64,000 nt of DNA from Eledone cirrhosa (lineage: Eukaryota; Mollusca; Cephalopoda; Octopoda; Eledonidae): contig OZ024740.1 of NCBI GenBank assembly GCA_964016885.1, positions 302,481,545 through 302,545,544 on the forward strand. The letters are read 5' to 3'. The position numbers were made by a program, and so were the translations under genes. Positions 24,830-36,999 of the stretch are shown here, piece after piece. Each line of letters opens with the position of its first letter. Position 1 is the stretch's first letter. The notes under the pieces were generated by a model. It saw only the letters and a list, made by a program, of their open reading frames with translations. It was not told the origin of the DNA and made no database searches.

Positions 24830-25017
24830 TGTTTCTACTTTTGGCACAAAGCCAGCAAATACCCAGTGCATTACTGGTACTTTATTTTATCGACCCCGTA
24901 AGGATGAAAGGCAAAGTGAACCTCGGCGGGATTTGAACTCAGACCGTAGAGGGACGTAACTATGCCGGAAAGCATGGCGTCCGACTCTCTACAGATACTG
25001 CCAATTCACCGCCCTAG
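24830..25017 (-). mobile_element. Octopus tRNA-derived SINE, short form
   Basis: On the minus strand it opens GGGCGGTGAATTGGCAGTAT and has a pol III B-box-like GAGTTCAAATCCCGCC. It continues with CACTTTGCCTTTCATCCTTA and GGTCGATAAAATAAAGTACC and ends in GTAGAAACAA. It is flanked by 17-bp direct repeats TATACATATCTAATAAT at 24813-24829 and 25018-25034. Confidence 0.92.
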
Positions 25018-25034
25018 TATACATATCTAATAAT

Positions 25035-25258
25035 GGTTTCTTATATAGGCACAAGGCCAGTAATTTTTTTTGCGGGGAGGAGAAAGTCGATTAAATCGAC
25101 CCCAGTGCGTGACTGGTACTTTATTTTATCGACCCCATAAGGATGAAAGGCAAAGTTAACCTCGGCGGGATTTGAGCTCAAATCATAAAGAGCCGTAACT
25201 CTATGATGCAAAGCATGGCGTCCGACCCTCTACCGATACTGCCAATCCACCACCCTAG
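25035..25258 (-). mobile_element. Octopus tRNA-derived SINE, longer form, adjoining the first
   Basis: Same head, B box and body as its neighbour, but it keeps an extra segment with GGTCGATTTAATCGACTTTC and a T-rich/G-rich patch before the tail. Its flanks are the same 17-bp repeat (25018-25034 and 25259-25275), so three copies of the repeat separate two SINEs. Confidence 0.92.
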
Positions 25259-25275
25259 TATACATATCTAATAAT

Positions 25276-25832
25276 ATGGGTGAATCTGTTTCTATTAAGT
25301 TTTGATTTGTGTGCCATGCCTACTAATGTAAAGGTTCTATATACATTTGAGTGTATGTGTGAGGAGACAGAGAAAGAAAATTGAGAGACAGAAAGTAAGG
25401 GTATGTGTGTGTTTGTATGTATGAAGGTGTGAGTGTGGGTGTTTGTGATTGTGTGTGGGTGTATGAGTCTGGATGAATATAGGTGAGTGTGTGTGTGAGA
25501 GTCTGTGTATGTGAATGAGGGAGTGTGGGAGTGTCTATGTGTAAGCGTGTGTGTATGGGGAGTGAGTTTGGATGTGTGTGTCTGCTTCTGTGTGAAGGAG
25601 ACTGACGAAGGAAGAGGCCATCAAACCAATACCTCAGTTATGGTAACAACTATTAGTTACTATATTGTATTCAATATTAACAAAATATTGTCTTGTTATA
25701 TTCATTCCATTTTCGACTGGGGCTTAAATCGATCTTTCTTGAAAGCATTCTTAATTATTTCATGAAAGACATATATGTATTCAAGAGAATATTCCCTTTG
25801 ATCAGATGTGTAGACACACACACAGAGACACA
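25276..25832. other. No gene seen; TG-rich patch
   Basis: TG- and GA-rich imperfect repeat at about 25350-25600, then unique sequence. Confidence 0.4.
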
Positions 25833-25953
<121 letters not shown>

Positions 25954-25959
25954 CCTCAT

Positions 25960-27110
25960 ATATATAAATATATATATAATATCCACCAGTGCGATCACAC
26001 TATCTTGAAGATAATGTGATTTGCATTGTTGCATTGAGGCCAATGTATTATATATACCTATATTACCGATGTTGATAAAAATACCATTGAAAACTAAAAC
26101 CGCTCGTGTGTCCTGGTTTTTCGAAGCAATTAGACGAGAGAATATACACACGAAGAACCCATGACCTGTCTATTCTATACATGTGCGTTGTTTATTTATT
26201 TCCTATTACGTTTGAAGACCTGAAAGCTAAATCATGAGATATAAACACTAATATCTACACTTGACGCTCCTATCAAAATTTGACATATTTATCAGTAGCT
26301 TAATTTGACAGTGCTTTCTGAACGTGGATTTTACCACAATATAAATTGTACGGAGTTTTTTCTCTGTGAGCTCCTAAAAAATATTTTCTTTAATCGCCTG
26401 AATGCACATTAGAATATCTTATCCACCTCACCTATACAGTTTATTTCAATTCTCTCTTCGTTTTTAATCTTCTGTTGACTGATGTTTCCAACGTGTATTT
26501 GATGAAGCTGTTGCTCTTTACCTCGCGAGAAATGTTTTGCTTCTCTCTCTTTCTTGTCTTCGTACTATTGTGACTCAATTTTCGAGCTCTCTTGTAGAAT
26601 ATGTTATATAATTTCAGTATGCAGTATTTGTAATCTCTGCTCCAGGGTCTCCTTCTCCTTGCGTATGTGTTGGTCTCAGACTGTTGTCGTTCGACTGAGC
26701 GAAATCAGAGCTCAGTGACCAGATTTGAGGGCCCGACACGAGTAGGTCGACAAACTGTTATCTCTGCTCCGTAGTGTAAGACTTAAGGAACTCTTTCAGT
26801 TTACACATTTTGTTTTTATTTGAAACTGGAATATTTACGAAATCACTGAATCTGTTAAAAATACCAGCCAAATAACAATCTAATGTTTTGTGGAGACAAT
26901 GATTCTAGTCAAGCATTACATTACTCGATATCTCTTCAAGGCGATAGGTTATGACCAGTATGTCAATTCTAACATATTCGGGTAAACTATAAAAACCTCG
27001 CTATATTTATATACCACTTTATTTAATTGTTTTCTGTTTTATATCTTCATTGCTTGATGCATTACATTAAATATATAAATACATGAATAAATATATGACA
27101 AAATATTTCA
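25960..27110. other. No gene seen
   Basis: AT-rich unique sequence with no supported gene or element. Confidence 0.4.
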
Positions 27111-27111
27111 C

Positions 27112-27262
27112 CACGTATGTATGAATGTTTGTATGTATGTATCTATGCATGTAGGTATGTATGTACATATGTGTGTATGTATATATGTATATATTTATGT
27201 TTATATGTATGTATGCATGTATGCACATATGTATGTAAATATGTATGTGCATATGTATGTAG
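27112..27262. repeat. (TATG)n imperfect microsatellite
   Basis: TATG units with substitutions; both-strand ORFs here are artefacts. Confidence 0.93.
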
Positions 27263-27398
27263 TGGCTACTACAAACGAAATATCATTGATCAGAAATGTC
27301 TGTGCTGACTAATGTGTCCTTTCCGCATTTTCTCTCTAACTTCATATCTGATTGAGTACCTCATTTACTTCGGTTACCCCAGATTTAACTCTGAATCA

Positions 27399-27438
27399 AT
27401 CTATCTACCTATCTATCTTTATCTATCTATCTATCTGG
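27399..27438. repeat. (TATC)n microsatellite at the 5' edge of Tx1 copy 2
   Basis: TATC units ending directly before GGGATGGACACACGCGTG. Copy 1 has the same repeat type at its 5' edge on its own strand. Confidence 0.9.
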
Positions 27439-27804
27439 GATGGACACACGCGTGAAACTTGCTGGGTAAGTTCCGCCTAAATTTCCATAGAAATTCCTAA
27501 CTGTAAACTTTCATTTTTGTACCATTTTGTAGAGGGACTGCCAGGGCAAATTTTGATCTGGTCAGTCTCTCAAATTATTCTACGCCTTTAGGCGAAATAG
27601 TGGTGAAAAAAAATGTTATCTTTCGAAATATGTCCTACTTTGATAAAAATGATTGAAGCATCTTCACCAACATTCAAAGGAAGAAAAGGGAAGCTAAACT
27701 CACAGCTTCCCCCTGCCACTTTCACAGCAGCAAATGCCAAAGGCAGAGGTCAGCCACCTGCTGACCGACAACTTGATGTAGCCACAACTATACAAGAAAC
27801 TGAA

Positions 27805-27835
<31 letters not shown>

Positions 27836-30800
27836 GCAACAATCAAGACACAAAAACAACAACAACATCAACAACACCACCAACAACAACAGCAACACGA
27901 ACAAGGAAAATGTCTCCTTCGACCAGACTGTAAGGAAAACCCTCGACTATCTGCTAGTAGATATAAGCAAAGCTAAGGAGCTACTGGCAGATGACAAAAA
28001 ATACGTAGTGTACGGGGAAAATGGATTATTTTCGATCCCCCCCCCCCCGGAACTAAAAAGCCGGAGACTCTTAAACACTGTGATGTTTAGGACAGTTTCA
28101 AACAAAACCAAAAAACCACCTCAACCATCACAGAGTGAGATAGAGCTGGTTTTAAAAGATGTCATGAAAGACATCACATTCATTCAGAAGGATAGACTCT
28201 ATGGGAGTCTATCCATTCTCATGAAGGACAGGGACACAGCAGTGAAACTGTCAATAAAACCAATCTCATCCACCTCATACACCTTCTACCCGACGTACAT
28301 GGGTAGAAGGACACAACAAATAAAAATTCACATCATCCTTCCGATTATGGACATATGGTGGGTATTGACAGGTTTCCTGGACCTAGACGACGCCACATTA
28401 ATATCCATGGGAAAGGCATCGGATGACGCGTTCAGTGGAACGGGCCTCGAACTTGTAGTTCAAATGAGGCCCGAAAGGATCGCTCAGATCCCTGAACGCG
28501 TCATACTGGATGATCAAACTTTTATTAACATTACCGTTGAGGGTAGGCGGCCCTCGTGTTACCACTGGGGAGTCAGAGGTCACCTGAGGGATGTCTGTCC
28601 TGAACTTAAAAAGAAAACTCCAATCTACACCACCAACAACTGCACAACCAACACAATCACCACAACCACCACTACAAAAACAACAACAGCTCAAACCAGA
28701 ACAAAACACTGTCCCCCCCCTCCACTAAAAAAACTCAATTTCCAAAACACCAGCACCGCAAACACAACCCGAAAATCTACTCCTCCCCTCCAACATGGAA
28801 GACGTTCGTCATCAGACGAGGAGGAGCACTTCCACACAATCAAAAGAAAAAAAGAAAACACACCTCAGACACAAAAATGAATACAACCCATCCCCCAAAA
28901 TAACACAGACACCAACACAAAAGAGCACACAACAACAGCAAACAAAAAACACCACACAAAAACAAAAACATGCATACACATACATAAACACAGGAAATAA
29001 AAAACTGCTAAACATTGTATACAACAACAATTTAGTTAAAACCCAAGGGCCTAACTTCACCCAGGCAGGGGATTTCCCCCACCTAAAAATGATTAAGGCC
29101 CCAGGGGACACATATAAAACGCTAAAAAACAACTTTAAAGAGGACGTGCCCCTCTCCTACTCCCCCACCCACCCTGCGTCGGGCCTATTAACCGCGTCCT
29201 CCTAAAAAATTTCCCCACCCTCTCCACAAACACCCACACAACTCCAAACACCCCAACCACACAACAGACTGATGCCGCTACACTTCCACAAACCACCACC
29301 CCACCCAACAACCCATCCCACCCTCATGGAAATTATGCAGCCCAATACCCGGGACGCAGAAAGGTAAGTGCCTTTTCTCTTCACCACCAACACGGCTATT
29401 CTGAGAGTAGGTTGTCTAAATGCGCGTGGCCTGGGCTCAACTTGGAAGCAAGCAATGCTTCTAAATGACCTCAGGTCACAACGTATAGATGTGATGGTTA
29501 TTTGCGAGGCCCGGATCAGCAACGTGTGACAGCTGGCCCCACCTTTGACGACTTTGAGATGTACGCATCTCTCTGTCAGCCCGGAGGTGGGGGTGGGGTT
29601 GTCGTTCTGCTGCAAACACATCTGAGTCTCGCAACACAGACGGTACATTTGGATCCGGAGAGTCGACTAGTGGTTCTGGACCTTGGCAGTGGTGAAGGCG
29701 GAGCGTTTAAGCTGGTAGCCGTCTACGGCCCTTTCGGGTCAACGCGGGCGGACTTCTTCCATCGCCTGGAGACTTTTCTAGGGACGTCCCGCTCCTTGAT
29801 ATTAGTGGGGGACTGGAGTGGTATCCTAGATGCACGTTGGTAATACGTAGGGGCCTGTCCCGATAGAGAGGGGTGTAACAGCCTCAAAGGGTTAATCGGC
29901 CGATTTGACCTGGCCGATAGATATCGACTAGATTTTCCGACTGCGCCAACCTGGACTTGGGCAAACCGCAGCGGATCATCTAGGTCGTACTTAGATATGT
30001 TCTTAGTTAGAAATAAGGATAAGGACTTTTTAAGTTGTCCAAAAATGCCCATGGTTGGCTATTCAGACCACCAGTTAGTGACCTGCATGGTCAACCTTGA
30101 CAGAACGCATAGACAGGGACCCGATTACTGGAAGCTAAACTTGTCCATACCAGCAAGTAAAGCTTACAGGGACCGGATTAGCACTTTAGTTAAGGAGAGG
30201 TTGATGGGCGCCATCGTCAACAGCAGGTGCTGGGGATCTCTCAAAAGAGAGATTAGAGTAGTCTCTATAGAATTTAGTAAGGAGTTAGCCTCAAATAGAA
30301 ATAGGAAGGAAAGGGAGCTGGTAGAAGAGGCAATTTGAAGCGGCAACGTCAGCCAGAATGCTAGCGTCGGGAACGGCCCTGGGTTAGTTCTTCGACGCGA
30401 AACACAAAGGTTGCATCGTCCGAAGGAAAATACGTCCTCTGGGAAACGAGGAGACCACCAAAGCTGTTTGCTGGGCCCGCGTGACAGAATCCAAAAGAGG
30501 GACTAGATCCACTATCCGGTCTTTGCGAGACCAGGATGGACGGGTGATCCTTGAACCTAAGCAGATGTGCGAGGCTTTTCAAAAGCTCTTTGCCAGATTG
30601 TTCGGAAGGGGCGGGGGGCCGGTTGGGGAAGTGGACTTCGGTCCATACCTCGACGGCCTTCCGCGTCTCTCGAACAAGGAGGCGGAGTCCTGCGAGGAGC
30701 CGATTTCAGCTTCTGAGATAGAGGACGTTCTGAGCCAATGCGGCAAACGCAAATCTCCGGATCCCGATGGTCTTCCATACGAACTAGATCTAGCTATGCC

Positions 30801-32522
30801 GGACTTGTTCCCCGATCTCCTCGAGGCGGTCTACTGCAGCTGGCAACAGAACGGGAGAATTCCCTGTGCTGTGACTAAGGTCGTAGTCACGCTAGTGAGG
30901 AAGGACGAGAACAAGCGGGACGATATAAATAATTTCCGGCCCATAAATCGGCTAAATACAGAGTTACAGATTTTGGCCAAGGTGCTAGCAAAGAGGTTGG
31001 CGCTTGTCGTGGGCAACCTGGTGGGAGATGCGCAGACATGTGCTATCCCGTCCAGGTCCATCCACGACAACCTCCACCTCATGCGATACATCATAAAGAG
31101 GGTTGGGAACGAATCCGGTTTTGGTGGGCCCTGATCAACTTGGATCAATCTAAGGCATTCAATAGGGTCGACCATGGTTACCTGGATGCGGTGCTAGCGG
31201 CGGCAGGCTTCGGACCCGTTTTCAGGGGATCGATCACTGCCATGCACAGCAGCCGCATCTGCTCTAGGGTCAAGGTGAACGGCTACCTCTCGGAGCCGTT
31301 CGAAATCGCGCGGTCCATACGAAAGTGTGCCCTCACTCCTCCCTTCTATATGTAATGACTCTAGAGGCACTGCTACGGAAGTTGGAGTTGTTGCAGGGCA
31401 TCCCGTTGGAACCGGGATTGCGGAAACGGTGTCGGCCTACGCCGATGACGTAACAGTAATGGTTTCGACGGCCTCGGAACTCGGGGCGATCGGCACCTTA
31501 CTGGAGGAGTACGAAAGGTTTACAGGGGCTAAGCTGAACCGGGACAAGTCGATCGGTCTGCAACTCGGCACATGGAGGGGCAAATCGATGCCCTCCGATG
31601 GCGTCGTCGGGCGCTGGACGGAGGGCCGGGTGAAGTTTCTCGGGGTCTGGTTCGGACCACACCTCCAGATGGAGAAGAACTGGGGTGACGTAACGAACAG
31701 GGTGTTTGCACTGACTCAGAAGTGGGCCGAGTGCAAACTATCCCTGAAAGGTCGGGCGGAGGTGGCGAACACTTATATAGCGTCCGTCATCTACTACCGC
31801 CTTACCGTCGTGCCTTGCCCAACGGAAATGCTCGCCAAAATGGTGCGCGTACTCTTCCAATTCCTTTGGAAGAGGCGGGCTCCTATGGTGAGGAGATCCA
31901 TCTGCTGTCAACACCCTTCGAAAGGAGGGATGGGGATGCCGTGGCTGATGATGCATAAACACGCATTAAGGTTACGGCACCTCCAGGTATTCCTCATCGG
32001 TCAACCGGTGTGGGCCCCGTTTGTGAGGCGAGCCTTTCCCAGACTCGTCTCGCTCACTGAGCTGCAATTCTGGGTCAAGCAAAGACCGAGAAAACTGGGC
32101 GCCTGGCACACCGAGTATGCCCAGGCGCTCACGGCTCTCTGGCAGGCGGACCCGGCTGTCAGTGGAGAATCCACCTCGTCATTCTATAGATGGCTCGTGG
32201 TTAGCAGGTGCGACGACGCCCTCGGAGAAGCCCTAGGCATGGAGGAAAACGAACTGGCCAACCTGTTCGGTAGGACATTCAGCCCGGGACCTATGGATAA
32301 CTTCCAGAGGTCCCTGGCCAGACAGTGCTACCGAGGGGCACTGCCCGTTCGAGAAAGGCTCTACAGACACGGGCGCCCGGGAAGGGACCCCTCGAGAAAG
32401 ATCTGTCCCAGATGCGTGTGCACTGCCGATCCGGTTGACCACCGAGTGTATTGTAACGATGAAGCCCCCTCCCCTCTTCAAAAACGAAGGAGAGACGGTG
32501 TTTCTGTGCGTAATAGCCATGG
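27439..32522 (+). mobile_element. Tx1-clade LINE, copy 2
   Basis: 5' region 27439-27612, ORF1 27613-29205 and ORF2 about 29396-32522. It tracks copy 1 through ORF2 until GTAATAGCCATG at about 32522, then diverges abruptly and passes into the 5' part of copy 3 in the same orientation. The ORF2 C-terminal end and the 3' region are missing. Multiple frameshifts and stops are present. Confidence 0.88.
27613..29205 (+). pseudogene. Tx1-type LINE ORF1, copy 2 (RNA-binding, zinc knuckle)
   Basis: The N-terminal part (27613-27930) ends in an Asn/Thr-rich tract. A frameshift near 27905-27930 joins it to SFDQTVRKTLDYLLVDISKA and KKYVVYGENGLFSI. The central domain (28100-28500; TVMFRTVSN, YPTYMGRRTQQIKIHI, VQMRPERIAQIPERVI) resembles the RRM-like part of LINE ORF1 proteins. 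The following knuckle reads CYHW-GVRGH-LRDVC: CX2-W-X4-H-X4-C, so the second Cys is replaced by Trp. A second frameshift near 28800-28880 leads to the C-terminal NKKLLN, GPNF and HLKMIKAP. It is the most complete ORF1 in the window. Confidence 0.8.
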
Positions 32523-32526
32523 CTGA
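29396..32526 (+). pseudogene. Tx1-type LINE ORF2 (endonuclease-RT), copy 2, broken
   Basis: The endonuclease runs from ILRVGCLNARGLG (about 29397) through VGDWSGILDARW, where Asn after Trp is changed to Ser, to VGYSDHQL. Stops lie near 29528 and 29840 and another near 30336. The RT reads NFRPINRLNTELQILAKVLA, a frameshift near 31130, LINLDQSKAFNRVDHGYL, another near 31350, then the catalytic YADDVTVMV (31438-31464). After it come LGVWFGPHLQ and the start of the C-terminal CPRC finger (32404), which is broken by a frameshift. The predicted start is lost: copy 3 has ATG where this copy has ACG. Confidence 0.92.
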
Positions 32527-32606
32527 AGCAAAGGTACCTACTTTTTGTCAAAACAAGAAGATGGGAGGGAAAGCCATGCCTACTTGACCAGCAGGTAGTA
32601 GCAGAC

Positions 32607-34294
32607 ATGGACAAATGAATGCCAACATTATCGCCTCAAAATTTAGAAGAGGAACAAGCATCAGCTGCTTGTAAGCAACTGAACACGCCTGACGTCACAA
32701 ACGTCACATGTATCGACACACAGTAGGAAGTATCTGTAGCAAACACTAATACCACCACAACCAACAACAACAACACAATAAATGAGAACAACAACAACAC
32801 AACAAAAGGAATCAGTGGCAACACAACGAATGAGACCATCATCACCACCACCAACAACAACAATAACCAAATTTCATTTGCAGCAACAGTATTTTATATA
32901 CTACTCCATGAACATTTCCCAAAAGTCCCAATATTTGGAAGAAGCTTCCAACTATGTGACGTTTGAGAGAGACAGCCCAGACATACACATACCCCCACAA
33001 GTAAGAGAAATTACACAGAAAAAGAAGCTAATTTATAGAACAGTTGACATCACTACCAAAAAACCCATAACGCTCCCAACAAGCACTATCGAAGCTGCAC
33101 TAAAAGACATCAAGCCAGACGTGGCATACCTCCAAAGAGGTTAACAGTATGGAAGTGTGTCAGTGCTCTTTAAGTGCGAAACACTGGCACAAAAACACTC
33201 GGTTCACCCAATAAAAACGGATCAACACATCTTCTTCCATGGGAAGAAGATCCTACAAAATAAAAATAACCAGGATCCCAGCAGAGGTCAACATATGGTG
33301 GATCCTACGCTGCATCCTGAAGAAGGATGAGGACACCCTCCTATCTGTAGACAGGACAGACCGGCATAACTGGTTTGGAACCTGTATCGAGGTTCTGGTA
33401 CAAATGAGGCCTGAGAGAGTTGAGAAAATACCGGACAGGATCGTCCTTGAGGAAGATGTCATCTCCATTTTAGTGGAAGGGAAAAGACCTCAGTGCCATA
33501 AGTGTGGGAAAACCACACACTTAAAGGCCTTTTGCCCTCTCTTAAACACATAGAGGACAAACAAGGTGTTATTACCAACACCAAAACCCCAACATCAACA
33601 CTCAAAACCAAACACAACACAAACACCTGTAACATCCACTCCCACACCACCACAGACCAGAGACAACCACACACACAAAATCCAACTGAATAACTCTCCA
33701 TTGCCTCTTCCCCCCCCCCCTTCAAATACTTCCACAAACACTCCACCACATACGCCTCCCATCTACCCCTGATTCAGAAGTCTCAGATACGGGAACCTCT
33801 ACATCTCCAAGTGAGAATGAAGAGTAACCCCAAAAATTCAAAAACAAAAAAGACACAAAAAAGACACAAAAACATCTACAGAAAACACGCACACACCCAA
33901 CCCCACCATAAACACATCGCCACAAACGACAAACACACCAACAACACAATCACCACCAAAACAACCAAACACTTCACCAACAAAACAAACACCCACACCA
34001 CCACAATCACAAACCCCAACCACAAAAAGAAAACTACAAACAGAAACAGTACACATAAAAAACAAAACACACTACACATACATAAAAACAAGAAACAAAG
34101 AACTGGTGGAAACTGTCCGAAAGGACCCCACAATACAAACGGAAGGGAAAACCTTCCCTACCAACGACCCACCCCCAAACCTCAAACTTATCAGGGTAAC
34201 AACCCTACAGTATCAAACTTTAAAAAAAAACTTCCCACATGATGTGGGCCCCCCCCCCCCCCTTGCCAAAAGCCCCTTAACCGTGTCCTGCTAA
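32607..34294 (+). pseudogene. Tx1-type LINE ORF1, copy 3
   Basis: An Asn/Thr-rich N-terminus is followed by LIYRTVDITTKKPI and DVAYLQRG. A stop lies at 33142-33144, then a frameshift near 33239 into MGRRSYKIKITRIPAEVNIW and VQMRPERVEKIPDRIV. The knuckle CHKCGKTTHLKAFC (33494-33535) is a perfect CX2CX4HX4C. A very Thr/His/Asn-rich stretch follows, and the C-terminal segment (KDPTIQTEGKTF and LKLIRVT, about 34110-34200) matches the end of ORF1 in the other copies. At least three lesions are present. Confidence 0.8.
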
Positions 34295-34402
34295 AAGGAT
34301 TCCCTGCCTCCTCAAATACCACCAATCTGGACATGGAGATCGAACAACCCGACCTCCAGGAAACGAAAAGGTAAGTGTTCTCCTTAACTCTTCTTCACCA
34401 AC

Positions 34403-36036
34403 ATGGCGACTATACAAGCTGGAAACAGGGCCAGCTTTTAAATGATCTCAGGTCACATTGTATAGATGTGATAGCCATCACCGAGTCTAAAATTCACGAC
34501 AAGCAGCAGCTAACACCCATGTTCGATGATTTTGAGATCTACGTATCTCTCTGGCAGCCAGGAGGTCGAGGGGGAGTTGCTGGTCTGTTTCGAAAAAACA
34601 TGGATCTCAAAATACAGACGATTCACTTGGACCCGGAGGGCAGCCTGGTGGTCCTGGACGTGAATGGTAGTGAAGGTGGAGCTTTCAGACTGGTGGCCGT
34701 ATATGCCCCGACTGGGACATCGCGACCAGAGTTCTTCAAGCGTCTGGAGCCATTCCTGGGAACGTCTCGCTCCTTAGTGTTAGCGGGGGACTGGAATGGC
34801 ATCTTAGACGCACGATGGGACTATGTAGGAGCTTGTTATAATAGAGGGGGTGTAATAGCCTCAAAAATCTCATAAGCCAATTCCAACTGGCTGATAGATA
34901 GCGACTAGACTTCCCAAGTGCACCAATGTGGACGTGCAGCAACCGCACTGGGTCTTCTAGATCGTATTTAGATAGATTTTTAATTAGACAGAATGATAAG
35001 GAAACATTAAGCTGTCCACAAGTGCACATGGTTGCCTATTCAGACCACAAATTAGTTACCTGCGTAGTCAATCTTGGTAGAACACATAGACAGGGATCCT
35101 GATACTTGAAGCTAAACATGTCGCTCCCGGTGCGTAAGGCCTACAGTAAACGGATTAGCACCTTAGATAAGTGCCAGTTGACGGGAGCGATCGTCAACAA
35201 CAGGTGGTGGAGCTCTCTCAATAGAGCAATTAGAATAGAATCGATAGCATTTAACAAGGAAGTAGCTTTAGAAAAAAACAAAACTGAAAAGGAACTGGTA
35301 GCTAAAATAGAAGAGGCACTTAGGAATGGCAGTACAACTGACATGCTAGCGGCGAGAACGGCACTAGACCAGTTCTTCAACGTGAAACACGAAGGTCGTA
35401 TTGTCAGAAGTAGAACACGTGCTCTAAGAAACGAGGGAGCCAAGGCTGTTAGCTGGGCCCGAGTGGCAGAGGCGAAAAGTGGCAATAAATCCACAATTCG
35501 GTCTTTGCAAGACAAAGATGGACGCATTATACTTGAATCCAAGCAGAATGTGCGCAGTCTTCCAGCAGCATTTTGCACAACTGTTCGGGCAAAGCGGTAC
35601 ATCGAGCGAGGTGATGGACTTCAGCTCCTACCTAGACGGCGTACCGCGACTCTCGAGCACGGATGCGGAGGGCTGCGAAAGGCCGATCACAGAGGGCGAA
35701 ATAGAAGATGCCCTAGGCCGCTGCGGGAAACGCAAGTCACCCGGTTTAGATGGTCTACCCTATGAGTTTTACATAGGCATGCCAGACTTGTTCTCTGGCG
35801 TCCTCGAAGTGGTCTACTGCAACTGGCAGCAGAATGGGAGGATTCCCAGTTCTGTAGGCAGAGGCGTAGTAACGCTGATCAGGAAAAATGAGAACAAGGG
35901 GGGTGAAATAAGCAATTTCAGGCCCATAACTCTGCTCAACACAGAGTTAAAGATTTTGGTCAAGCTGTTAGCAGCAAGGCTGGCGCTTGTCGTCAAGAGC
36001 CTGGTAGGGGAAGCCCAAACGTGTGCAACATTCTAA
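34403..36036 (+). pseudogene. Tx1-type LINE ORF2, copy 3, truncated in the RT
   Basis: ATG at 34403 is followed by a deletion of about 26 bp compared with copy 2. The frame continues with SWKQGQLLNDLRSHCIDV, FDDFEIYVSLWQPGG, AGDWNGILDARWDYVG and YSDHKLVTC. Frameshifts or stops occur near 34860, 34900, 35100 and 35550. The RT part shows KSPGLDGLPYEFYIGM and NFRPITLLNTELKILVKLLA and ends at about 36036. The catalytic aspartates are not present. Confidence 0.9.
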
Positions 36037-36676
36037 CAACATACCTATTCTATCGGCGCTGTGATCTCTCAATTCGGAGAAGTAGCAAATCTACCTGGAG
36101 TGACTCTCTGATCTCCAACCTACGAGGACCTTTCGGATGAACCCTTAGGAGGAACCCCATATATTATTATACATATATACACATATATGCGGTCTCAACA
36201 CCGCATACCCCCCCCCCCCCCCCCGCCCTCTCTTTCTGTCTCTCTCTCTCACTCTCTCTTTCTCACTCTCTCACTCTATGTCTCTCTCTATATATATAAG
36301 TCAGAACTTATCCTGCCTTTGTCTCTGCCTCTTTTATTTAGGAGGGGTGGGGGGCGGTTACGTTCCATAGTTCACATTGTGCACATGAGTTCCAGAAGTT
36401 GACAGCAGAGATGGGTCTGTCAGATGTTCCGCTGTCCTTTCCAAAGTTGTTTTCATATTCTAAATATTTTTTTTTCACTTAAATATATATTTATTTACTG
36501 TTATTTAAAGAAAATTATTGTAGCTAACTCGTGCTTATAAAATGTATCCCCGTAAAATGAACAAGTTGTCGAAACGCGAATCGTATGTGCTATGTATTGT
36601 ATTTGTGTGATTCTTCGATGCAGGAGGGTGAAATAGGTACGATATGCCTACGTATGAATACGCTGTATATAATTTA
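36037..36676. repeat. Poly-C, (TC)n and unique sequence after the LINE pair
   Basis: After 180 bp of unassigned sequence there is a C-run (36208-36224), then imperfect TC repeats to about 36292 and a short TA run. The rest to 36676 is unique with no feature seen. Confidence 0.7.
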
Positions 36677-36678
36677 AT

Positions 36679-36995
36679 GGCACGTGGCTTAGTGGTTAGA
36701 GCGTTGAGCTGACAATCGTAAATTGTGAGTTCGAATCCCGGACCGGGTGGTATGATGTGGTTTGAACAAAACACTGTATTTCACATTGCTGTAAAAATTA
36801 GCTACAACATTACTGGTGCCTAGAGTTATCAACCATTGCCTTTCCCTTGGGACAACATCGCTGGTGTGGAGAGGGGAGACTGGCATGCATGGGTGACGGT
36901 TAGTCTTCCACACATTGCCTAGACTTGTGCCGACTATTTAGTACTTGGTATAGTCAGGATCAGTTTCATTAGACCCACTTTGAGACCTTTCTATT
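36679..36995 (+). mobile_element. tRNA-headed SINE resembling the Ceph-SINE group
   Basis: The 5' end is a tRNA-like head with A box TGGCTTAGTGG (36685-36695) and B box GTTCGAATCCC (about 36729-36739). A central region follows (TTTCACATTGCTGTAAAAATT and CCTTTCCCTTGGGACAACAT) that is quite different from the octopus SINE body. The tail is A/C-rich (CAAACAAACAAAAAG). The tRNA head plus a separate central domain fits the cephalopod Ceph-SINE superfamily; assigning the central domain is from memory of that group and not certain. Confidence 0.7.
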
Positions 36996-36999
36996 TCAA

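Larger units (their letters stand above)
32523..36036 (+). mobile_element. Tx1-clade LINE, copy 3, 3'-truncated, head-to-tail with copy 2
   Basis: 5' region and ORF1 32523-34294, ORF2 34403-36036. It belongs to the same family as copies 1 and 2 but a distinct subfamily. It stops inside the RT domain at GEAQTCA, before the catalytic YADD, and is followed by about 180 bp of unrelated sequence and then (TC)n at 36220. The lack of a 3' end is unusual for LINEs, which are normally 5'-truncated, so later deletion or recombination is likely. Confidence 0.85.
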
